Shown here: positions 1 through 4,618 of the stretch, one piece after another
Numbering within the stretch: position 1 is the first letter of the stretch
Layout: the number at the start of each line of letters is the position of its first letter
Source: Anaerolineales bacterium
GTDB taxonomy: Bacteria > Chloroflexota > Anaerolineae > Promineifilales > Promineifilaceae
DNA: 6,053 nt
Direction of reading: 5' to 3'
Assembly (NCBI GenBank): GCA_020432595.1
Contig: JAGQGA010000358.1
Coordinates: 1 to 6,053, forward strand
The notes under the pieces: generated by a model
What the model was told of the DNA's origin: nothing
What the model saw: the letters and a program-made list of their open reading frames with translations, nothing else
Databases searched by the model: none
Made by a program: the position numbers and the translations under genes

Positions 1-6
1 TGGCAC

Positions 7-35
7 TTGACAAACTAATTATATTAGTTTATAAA
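7..35 (+). promoter_or_regulatory. Sigma70-type promoter of the MBL-TetR operon
   Basis: A perfect -35 hexamer TTGACA (7-12) is followed after 17 bp by TATAAA (30-35), one mismatch from the consensus -10. Transcription would start near 42, giving a leader of about 27 nt before the ATG at 69. Two palindromes overlap or abut the promoter (see the operator entries), so repression by steric block is likely. No activity data can be read from the sequence. Confidence 0.8.
12..30. promoter_or_regulatory. Operator palindrome 1 (probable TetR-family site)
   Basis: Perfect inverted repeat: AAACTAAT (12-19), spacer TAT, ATTAGTTT (23-30). It fills the spacer between the -35 and -10 hexamers and overlaps the edge of each. 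A TetR-family gene is the second gene of the operon, and such regulators typically bind short palindromes in their own promoter. Assigning this site to that protein is inference. Confidence 0.75.
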
Positions 36-51
36 CTAATTATATTAGTAA
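33..51. promoter_or_regulatory. Operator palindrome 2, a direct repeat of palindrome 1
   Basis: AAACTAAT (33-40), TAT, ATTAGTAA (44-51). The 17 bases at 12-28 recur exactly at 33-49, a period of 21 bp or about two helical turns. The inner six bases of each half-site pair perfectly, while the outer pair is degenerate here. It covers the -10 element and the predicted start site. Two regulator dimers could therefore sit side by side on the same DNA face. Confidence 0.7.
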
Positions 52-68
52 TTGTTTGGAGGCTACAG

Positions 69-755
69 ATGAAGGTAACGGCAATTGGTGAGCATTTGAT
101 TCAACTGACGCGGTTGGGGGCGTTTAATTGTTATTTGGTGCGAGAGGCAGACGGGTTAACCCTGGTGGATACGGGTTTAGCGGGGAGTGCAAATGGGATA
201 TTGGCGGCTGCGCAGCAATTGGGACAGCCGATCAAACGTATTACGCTGACTCACGCACATGGCGATCATGTGGGGTCGTTGGATGTACTGGCGAATAGGC
301 TGCCGGGTGTAGAGTTGGTTTATGGGGCGAGAACGGCCGTTTTTCTCGCTGGCAATCTCACCCTCCACGCCGACGAACCGCAGGCCAAGCTACGCGGCGG
401 CTTTGTGGCCTCGTCCACCCAGGCCACGCGGCTGGTGGCGGACGGCGACAGGGTGGGGTCGCTGCGCGTGGTGGCGGCTCCCGGCCACACGCCCGACCAG
501 ATTGCTTTTTGGGATAGTCGTGATGGGACGTTGATAGCGGGAGATGCTTTTCAGACCAAGGCGGGAATCGCCGTAGCGGGGCAGATACGCTGGCTGTTTC
601 CGTTTCCGGCTTTGGCGACGTGGCATAAGGAAACGGCCGTTTCCACCGCCCAAAAGCTGCTTGCCCTCAACCCAACCCGGCTGGCCGTCGGCCACGGCCC
701 GGTGCTGGAAAACCCCGGCGCAGCGATGGCGGCAGCGATTGAGGCGGCAAGGTGA
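69..755 (+). CDS. MBL-fold metallo-hydrolase
   Basis: A 228-aa protein of the metallo-beta-lactamase superfamily (glyoxalase II-like hydrolases), predicted soluble and cytoplasmic. The zinc motif HAHGDH is at residues 62-67 (H62, H64, D66, H67). Further ligands fit H140 in PGHT, D159 in AGD and H209 in GHG, so all expected metal positions are present and the enzyme should be active. VDTGL near residue 35 is the usual early beta-strand motif. The ATG at 69 has a good Shine-Dalgarno TGGAGG (57-62) six bases upstream. It is the first gene of an operon with a TetR-family regulator 10 nt downstream, under a promoter covered by two palindromes. This suggests expression is induced by a small molecule, possibly the substrate or a relative. 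The superfamily is too broad to name the substrate (thioester, lactone, phosphodiester or other). Confidence 0.9.
   Translation: MKVTAIGEHLIQLTRLGAFNCYLVREADGLTLVDTGLAGSANGILAAAQQLGQPIKRITLTHAHGDHVGSLDVLANRLPGVELVYGARTAVFLAGNLTLHADEPQAKLRGGFVASSTQATRLVADGDRVGSLRVVAAPGHTPDQIAFWDSRDGTLIAGDAFQTKAGIAVAGQIRWLFPFPALATWHKETAVSTAQKLLALNPTRLAVGHGPVLENPGAAMAAAIEAAR
629..644. repeat. Longest copy of the dispersed palindrome, 16 bp
   Basis: GGAAACGGCCGTTTCC is a perfect 16-bp palindrome inside the MBL hydrolase gene, encoding Glu-Thr-Ala-Val-Ser. A 14-bp version, GAAACGGCCGTTTC, occurs at 5556-5569 in the kinase gene on the other coding strand. The symmetry therefore sometimes extends beyond the 10-bp core. 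Confidence 0.85.
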
Positions 756-765
756 GGCGTTGCAT

Positions 766-1332
766 ATGGCAAAAAGCAGGCGATTGAACAAGCAAATTGT
801 GGTGGAAACGGCCGTTTTGCTGGCAAACAGCAGCGGCAGCTGGCAGACATTGACGTTGACCGAGCTGGCGACGGTGCTGGATGTGCGGGTGCCGTCGCTT
901 TACAACCATGTGCAGGGGCAGGAAGGGCTGCGGCGGGAGTTGGCACTGTATGGATTGAAGGCGTTGTTAACGGCCGTTCGTCACGCCGCCATTGCCAAGG
1001 TGGGGCAGGAGGCATTGGTCGCCATTGCCCATGCCTACCGCGCCTTTGCCCAAGCCAACCCCGGCATTTACGCATTGACGCTGCAAGCTCCAGCGTCTGA
1101 CGACAATGAGTTACAGCAGCTTTCGTCTGAGCTTGTAGCACTGATAGCACTGCTGTTGAACAGCTTTAGCCTGACAGGCGACGCAGCCTTGCACGCCATT
1201 CGCGGGCTGCGGAGCTTGCTCCACGGCTTTGTCTCGCTGGAAATGGGCGGTGGCTTTGGTCTGCCGCTCGATTTGGACGAAAGTTTTCGGCAGATGGTGA
1301 TGGTTTATCTACAGGGGTTGGCGACGGGCTAA
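766..1332 (+). CDS. TetR/AcrR-family transcriptional regulator with WHG-type C-terminal domain
   Basis: A 188-aa one-component repressor. The N-terminal helix-turn-helix is clear at about residues 29-48 (TLTELATVLDVRVPSLYNHV), matching the TetR signature that ends in LYNHV/LYYHF. The C-terminal region around 148-174 (LLHGFVSLEMGGGFGL followed by DESF) matches the WHG/TetR_C_33 ligand domain. The reading frame stays open upstream to 661, but the ATG at 766 is preferred. It follows the hydrolase stop by 10 nt, has AAGGTGAG at 749-756, and yields the normal TetR N-terminus just before the HTH. It is co-transcribed with the MBL hydrolase and probably represses the shared promoter through the palindromes at 12-51. 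The ligand is unknown. The WHG assignment is from recalled motif similarity. Confidence 0.9.
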   Translation: MAKSRRLNKQIVVETAVLLANSSGSWQTLTLTELATVLDVRVPSLYNHVQGQEGLRRELALYGLKALLTAVRHAAIAKVGQEALVAIAHAYRAFAQANPGIYALTLQAPASDDNELQQLSSELVALIALLLNSFSLTGDAALHAIRGLRSLLHGFVSLEMGGGFGLPLDLDESFRQMVMVYLQGLATG

Positions 1333-1344
1333 ATCGGGTTTGTT

Positions 1345-1372
1345 TTGCAAAGCTTCACAACTTCTACATAAT
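1345..1372 (+). promoter_or_regulatory. Candidate promoter for the DUF4405 gene pair
   Basis: TTGCAA (1345-1350) and CATAAT (1367-1372) are separated by 16 bp in the 90-nt gap after the TetR gene. Each hexamer departs somewhat from consensus. I see no clear terminator between the TetR stop and this site, so read-through from upstream remains possible. Confidence 0.45.
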
Positions 1373-1422
1373 ATTGCCGTATCATGCACGCAAATTGATT
1401 CAAGGAGCATGGAAACAACAAC

Positions 1423-1941
1423 ATGGCAACAACGGTGGTGACGGAGACGCAGAAAAAGCGGGGGCTGAGCGAGACAGTTAAAAATTATTGGCTCGATATT
1501 TTTCTCTTTTTTGCTTTTATCATTGACATGAACACCCATTTTACCGGCATTTCGATTCATGAATGGCTGGGAATTGGGTTTGGTATTGCCCTGATTTATC
1601 ATCTCATGCTGCATTGGCAGTGGATAACGGCCGTTACTCAGCGGCTGCTCAAAAAGCTGCCAGCCCAGCAGCGGTTCCGCTATCTCATTGATATTTTGTT
1701 GTTTATTGATATGGTCATTGTCATTGTGACGGGGCTGTGGATTTCGGAAGTGGCAATGGCGCAGTTGGGGCTGTCGGCACAGCGCAGCTTTTTGTGGCGG
1801 CAATTGCACCACAGCACCTCCAACCTAGTTATCTTTTTGGTGGGGCTGCATTTGGCACTAGATTGGAAATGGATTGTGGCGCATACCAAACGCTATATCA
1901 CCGCACCTTTGGCAAAATTGGCTGGGAGAAAAACCGCATGA
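1423..1941 (+). CDS. DUF4405 family four-helix membrane protein, possible b-type cytochrome
   Basis: A 172-aa integral membrane protein. Four hydrophobic helices are visible at about 23-42, 47-66, 87-107 and 130-151, with a short charged N-terminus. It resembles the DUF4405 family, which shares the look of cytochrome b561/ferric-reductase membrane anchors. Helix 2 carries H46 and H60, and helix 4 carries H129/H130 and H143. The 14-residue spacing in both helices is the pattern used by di-haem cytochromes b, so haem binding and transmembrane electron transfer are plausible but inferred. H39, H64 and H154 are also present. The start at 1423 is the only ATG of this frame after the stop at 1396-1398. 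Its AAGGAG (1402-1407) lies 15 nt away, unusually far. The stop overlaps the next ATG (ATGA), so the two proteins are probably translationally coupled partners. Confidence 0.8.
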   Translation: MATTVVTETQKKRGLSETVKNYWLDIFLFFAFIIDMNTHFTGISIHEWLGIGFGIALIYHLMLHWQWITAVTQRLLKKLPAQQRFRYLIDILLFIDMVIVIVTGLWISEVAMAQLGLSAQRSFLWRQLHHSTSNLVIFLVGLHLALDWKWIVAHTKRYITAPLAKLAGRKTA

Positions 1942-2273
1942 GCAGTATTAAACAGATTGTGATTATTTTGCTGGCGGCACTGGTTGTGACTGGGGCACTG
2001 TATGGATATGGGCAGATGAGCGGGGCGGCGGCACAAAACGGCCGTTTTGGTGAGTTTGAACAACGCGGCGATTTTGGGGGGCGTGGTGAATTTGACGCCG
2101 GTCGCCCACCCCGTGGCGAAGGAGATCGTGGGCTTGTTCCATTTAACGTGCGCGGCATCCTCGGGTTTGGGCAAACGCTTATTCCCATCGCCCTGATCAT
2201 CATCGTGGTTGCCCTAATTAACAAAGCCAGCAGCACCAGTCGCCGCAACCCGGTTAAACCCGCCCAAGAGTAA
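1938..2273 (+). CDS. Small two-helix membrane protein with Gly/Arg-rich loop, function unknown
   Basis: A 111-aa protein that I do not recognise. A hydrophobic segment at about 5-25 could be an uncleaved signal anchor, and a second lies at 79-95. Between them is a polar stretch of about 50 residues rich in Gly, Arg, Phe and acidic residues (RGDFGGRGEFDAGRPPRGEG), with no cysteine or histidine. Both termini would then be on the same side of the membrane. The frame is open upstream to 1737, but the ATG at 1938 is preferred. It overlaps the DUF4405 stop by 4 bp, has GGGAG at 1924-1928, and places the hydrophobic segment at the N-terminus. The overlap suggests it is an accessory subunit of the upstream membrane protein. 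It is the last gene before a strong terminator. Confidence 0.75.
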   Translation: MSSIKQIVIILLAALVVTGALYGYGQMSGAAAQNGRFGEFEQRGDFGGRGEFDAGRPPRGEGDRGLVPFNVRGILGFGQTLIPIALIIIVVALINKASSTSRRNPVKPAQE

Positions 2274-2297
2274 CGTCGTGTAGAAAACAAATTTGAT

Positions 2298-2340
2298 AAA
2301 GGGCATACAGAGGCAAAAGCTCTGTGTGCCCTTTTATTTT
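2298..2340 (+). terminator. Rho-independent terminator after the DUF4405 pair
   Basis: Stem arms GGGCATACAGAG (2301-2312) and CTCTGTGTGCCC (2320-2331) form 12 pairs, one of them G-U, around a 7-nt loop. The T-rich tract TTTTATTTT (2332-2340) follows. An A run just before the stem (2298-2300) could pair with the first Ts. It begins 24 nt after the stop of the small membrane protein gene and separates that unit from the PPOX gene. Confidence 0.93.
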
Positions 2341-2385
2341 GGGTTAAAATACACGGTAAGAAGTCCCAATTGGAGGTCTGTAGAT

Positions 2386-2754
2386 ATGAGTTTGGCTGAG
2401 CTAGGCAACGAAACGTATGTTTCGCTGGAGACATTTCGCAAAAACGGAACAGGGGTTAAAACACCGGTGTGGGTGACAAGCGAAAATGGCCGCCTGTATG
2501 TGGTGACAGAAGCGAACGCTTGGAAAGTGAAGCGCATCAATAACAATAGCCAGGTGCGGCTGGCAAAAAGTGATGCGAGAGGTAATGTTCAGGGCGAGTG
2601 GATGGATGCTCAGGCGCGTGTGCTAACCCACGCGGAGGCATTGATGGCGCAAACGCGGCGCGGCAATACCAAATATGGGTTGCTGTACCGCCTGTTGTCG
2701 CTAATGGGGCGGCTGCGGGGCAGCAACCGGGTGGTCATTGAAATTTTTGCTTAG
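2386..2754 (+). CDS. PPOX-class protein, probable F420-dependent enzyme (Rv2061 family)
   Basis: A 122-aa single-domain split-barrel protein of the pyridoxamine-phosphate-oxidase-like superfamily, close in pattern to the Rv2061-type F420-binding group. Visible family hallmarks are ETFRKNGTGVKTPVW (15-29), LYVVT (37-41), KVKRI (47-51), VRLAKSDARG (57-66) and the C-terminal KYGLLYRLL (96-104). Such proteins bind F420 or flavin at a homodimer interface and reduce small molecules. The actual cofactor and substrate cannot be read here. The frame is open from 2293, but that start lies before the terminator hairpin. The ATG at 2386 has a strong GGAGGT (2372-2377) eight bases upstream and gives the normal family length. 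A possible -10 TAAAAT (2345-2350) lies just after the terminator, with no convincing -35. It appears monocistronic, with no regulator of its own. It contains no copy of the AACGGCCGTT repeat. Confidence 0.85.
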   Translation: MSLAELGNETYVSLETFRKNGTGVKTPVWVTSENGRLYVVTEANAWKVKRINNNSQVRLAKSDARGNVQGEWMDAQARVLTHAEALMAQTRRGNTKYGLLYRLLSLMGRLRGSNRVVIEIFA

Positions 2755-2772
2755 AACCCATCAATTTTCCCC

Positions 2773-2803
2773 TTGACTCTGACGTAACGTCATACTTTAT
2801 ACT
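2773..2803 (+). promoter_or_regulatory. MerR-type promoter with 19-bp spacer
   Basis: TTGACT (2773-2778) and TATACT (2798-2803) are near-consensus hexamers separated by 19 bp. That over-long spacer is the hallmark of promoters activated by DNA distortion through MerR-family regulators. The spacer holds a palindrome (see the next entry), and the MerR gene itself begins 92 nt downstream. Autoactivation upon ligand binding is the expected mode. The predicted leader is about 85 nt. Confidence 0.88.
2780..2792. promoter_or_regulatory. MerR operator palindrome
   Basis: TGACGT, central A, ACGTCA is a perfect inverted repeat of 6-bp arms lying between the -35 and -10 hexamers. This is the position occupied by MerR-family dimers. 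Outside the core only scattered further symmetry is visible (T2778 with A2794, A2776 with T2796). Confidence 0.85.
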
Positions 2804-2894
2804 TCCCCTACAGTAAAAAACAAGCAGATAACGTGCCTCAGTACCGGCGGTAGAAGTCGGTATTGAGCCATGCTTTGCTTGAAGGAGGGTGTTG

Positions 2895-3683
2895 ATGACC
2901 AAGCTGTATCGGATTGCCCAGTTTGCCCAATTGGCGGGGGTGACGGTGCGGACGTTGCAATATTATGACCGAATGGGGCTGCTGCGTCCGTCGGCGACAA
3001 CGGAGGCGAATTATCGGCTGTATACAACGGCCGATTTGCTGAAGCTGCAGCAGATTTTGACGCTGAAGTGGATGGGGTTTAGCTTGAGCGAGATTGGCGC
3101 GATTTTGTCGCCGCCGGGATATGTGCTGGGGCGGTCGCTGATGATGCAAAAAACGGCCGTTGATCGTCAAATTGCGCGGCTGCAAGAGGCATCGGCGGCG
3201 CTGGAGCAGGCCATTACGGCTGTGGAGGCAGCCGGAACGGAGTCGGTGAGCATTGAGACTATTCAGACGATCTTGCGGGGCATTGCCGAAACGCCGGATA
3301 TGAACTGGGCAAAGGGGTATTTTGGCGAAGCAAGCTGGACGGCCGTTCGTACACGGGGTTTGCAATACAGCCAGGCCGACTTTGCCGCCATCGCGCAGAC
3401 GTGGCGGAAACTGCATGACAGCTTTGCCACTGTGCGCCATTTGCCGCCAGATGACCCGGCCGTGCAGCAGCTTGCGGCGCAAATGGATGATTTGATTGCT
3501 AGTTTTACGGGTGGGGATGTGGCAGTGGAAGCCAGCTTGCGCCACCTGCATGAGGATGCGGAAAACGGCCGTTTACCCCCCGAACAGATGCCCTATACCC
3601 CGTTTGCCGGGGTGGATGTTGAGCAGCAGCAGTTTACGCAACAAGCATTGGCGATTTATCGTCAGACAAAAGGTGAGAAATGA
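2895..3683 (+). CDS. MerR-family transcriptional activator with TipAS-like ligand-binding domain
   Basis: A 262-aa regulator. The winged HTH is at residues 5-42 (YRIAQFAQLAGVTVRTLQYY then DRMGLLRPS), followed by the second DNA-contact region RLYTTADLLKLQQI. A dimerisation coiled coil runs about 83-112. Residues about 140-255 match the TipAS antibiotic-recognition domain, including YFGEASW, a W..LHDSFATV helix and LIASFTGGD. Such proteins (TipAL, SkgA and relatives) activate defence or efflux genes on binding drugs or cell-stress ligands. The protein has no cysteine, so covalent capture of thiopeptides as in TipAL cannot occur. A GTG (2889) and a TTG (2892) lie in frame upstream, but AGGAGG (2883-2888) is six bases from the ATG at 2895, which decides the start. 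The stop overlaps the next gene's ATG by 4 bp, so the peptidase is its likely regulated target. Confidence 0.92.
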   Translation: MTKLYRIAQFAQLAGVTVRTLQYYDRMGLLRPSATTEANYRLYTTADLLKLQQILTLKWMGFSLSEIGAILSPPGYVLGRSLMMQKTAVDRQIARLQEASAALEQAITAVEAAGTESVSIETIQTILRGIAETPDMNWAKGYFGEASWTAVRTRGLQYSQADFAAIAQTWRKLHDSFATVRHLPPDDPAVQQLAAQMDDLIASFTGGDVAVEASLRHLHEDAENGRLPPEQMPYTPFAGVDVEQQQFTQQALAIYRQTKGEK

Positions 3684-4570
3684 AAGCAAATTGGATACCA
3701 ACAAACGAATATTATGATGAAGTGATGGCGGCGGCGGACGCAAACGGCCGTTTACAAACTTACCAAGAACGATTTATCGTCCCGTGGCAGCAGATGATGC
3801 AGATGGTTGGGGTGGGGGGTGATGATGTGTTGGCTGGGGCACGGGCGTGGGCGTGGTTGCTGCCAGAGCAGTTAACGGCCGTTCACCCTACCCTGCAAGC
3901 TCTTAAAACCGCTCAGGCCTGGGAGACAGGCGCAGCCGCCCTTGCCAAAGGGGTGGCGCAATTTGCGCCCCACAGCCAGCAAATTGGCATGGACAGCGTG
4001 GAAGGGTGGCTCATTGCCGCCGATCCTGCCCGTGCCGACCCCATTAACCGGGGCTACACCGGCGCCATTGACTTTATGGCTCCTCGGCTGGTGGTGCAAT
4101 ACGACACCCCCACCACTACCAACTTGCGTCAACTGCCCGGTGCCATTGTTCACGAACTCAACCATTTGGTGCGCTTGCGATTGTTCCCCTGGAACATCAT
4201 GACCACCAGCGTGGCCGACTACATCATCCACGAAGGGCTAGCCGAATCGTTTGCTGTGTCGCTTTTTGGCGAAGAGGTGCTGGGTTACTATGTGGCTGAA
4301 TGCCGCGAAGCTGATCTCGCTGCCGCCAAATCGCTGGTTCAGGCGGGGCTAGACAAGACAGGCTTTAACGTCATTCGCAGCTATATTTTTGGCGACACGC
4401 TGGCGGCTAAATGGGGGTTTGAAAAAACCGGGATGCCTGACTTTGGCGGCTATGCCGTTGGCTACCACATTGTTCAGGCGTATTTGCGGCAAACGGGTAA
4501 AACGGCCACGGATGCCACGTTTGTGGCGGCGCAGGAAATTATCGCGCAGTCTGGCTTTTTGGAGGCTTGA
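3680..4570 (+). CDS. DUF2268-family putative zinc metallopeptidase
   Basis: A 296-aa protein resembling the DUF2268 group (Bacillus YjaZ type), predicted zinc-dependent proteases. The catalytic motif is HELNH at residues 158-162 (H158 and H162 as ligands, E159 as general base). HEGLAE follows at 184-189, and E189 is a good candidate for the third zinc ligand, as in gluzincins. No signal peptide or membrane helix is visible, so a cytoplasmic location is likely. A C-terminal GGYAVGYHIVQAYL segment (256-269) also fits the family. It starts inside the stop codon of the TipAS-type MerR gene (ATGA), with AGGTGAG just upstream, so expression should follow ligand sensing by that regulator. The substrate is unknown; processing a regulator or degrading a peptide toxin are possibilities only. 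Confidence 0.87.
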   Translation: MKANWIPTNEYYDEVMAAADANGRLQTYQERFIVPWQQMMQMVGVGGDDVLAGARAWAWLLPEQLTAVHPTLQALKTAQAWETGAAALAKGVAQFAPHSQQIGMDSVEGWLIAADPARADPINRGYTGAIDFMAPRLVVQYDTPTTTNLRQLPGAIVHELNHLVRLRLFPWNIMTTSVADYIIHEGLAESFAVSLFGEEVLGYYVAECREADLAAAKSLVQAGLDKTGFNVIRSYIFGDTLAAKWGFEKTGMPDFGGYAVGYHIVQAYLRQTGKTATDATFVAAQEIIAQSGFLEA

Positions 4571-4575
4571 TTTGG

Positions 4576-4608
4576 GTGGCAAGCTGGGTTGTTCACCCAG
4601 CTTGCCAC
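4576..4608. terminator. Perfect 14-bp hairpin between convergent genes
   Basis: Arms GTGGCAAGCTGGGT (4576-4589) and ACCCAGCTTGCCAC (4595-4608) pair perfectly around the 5-nt loop TGTTC. It starts 6 nt after the peptidase stop and ends 10 nt before the end of the minus-strand kinase gene, so it could serve both. Neither strand has a proper U tract after the stem (TTGCTATC on plus, CCAAATC on minus). It may act as a pause, a weak or bidirectional terminator, or a 3'-end-protecting hairpin. Confidence 0.7.
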
Positions 4609-4618
4609 TTGCTATCTG

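Noticed and set aside
661..765. Upstream extension of the TetR gene to the ATG at 661
   Set aside because: It would add 35 residues of compositionally odd sequence inside the hydrolase gene. The ATG at 766 has a ribosome binding site and gives the normal TetR N-terminus.
551..1150. 199-codon open frame on the minus strand
   Set aside because: It lies antisense to the well-supported hydrolase and TetR genes. Its product is a Pro/Ala/Arg/Cys-rich string with no recognisable motif, so it is a shadow of the coding frames.
1409..1441. A 10-codon ORF starting at ATG 1409, before the DUF4405 gene, as a leader peptide
   Set aside because: The AAGGAG is only one base from this ATG, too close for normal initiation, and the peptide shows no attenuation-type codon run. 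It remains possible but is unsupported.
1737..1937. Upstream extension of the small membrane protein gene
   Set aside because: It would overlap the DUF4405 gene by about 200 bp and bury the N-terminal hydrophobic segment. The ATGA overlap at 1938 is the usual coupled start.
2293..2385. Extension of the PPOX gene to the ATG at 2293
   Set aside because: The coding sequence would run through the intrinsic terminator. The ATG at 2386 has a strong GGAGGT and matches family length.
2838..2862. Possible small hairpin (TACCG/CGGTA) in the MerR leader as a riboswitch
   Set aside because: Only five pairs with a large loop are seen and no known aptamer core is recognisable. The 85-nt leader is better explained by the ordinary distance from promoter to gene.
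2838..3551. 237-codon open frame on the minus strand
   Set aside because: It is fully antisense to the MerR gene, covers the MerR ribosome binding site, and its product is rich in Arg, His and Gln with no family pattern.
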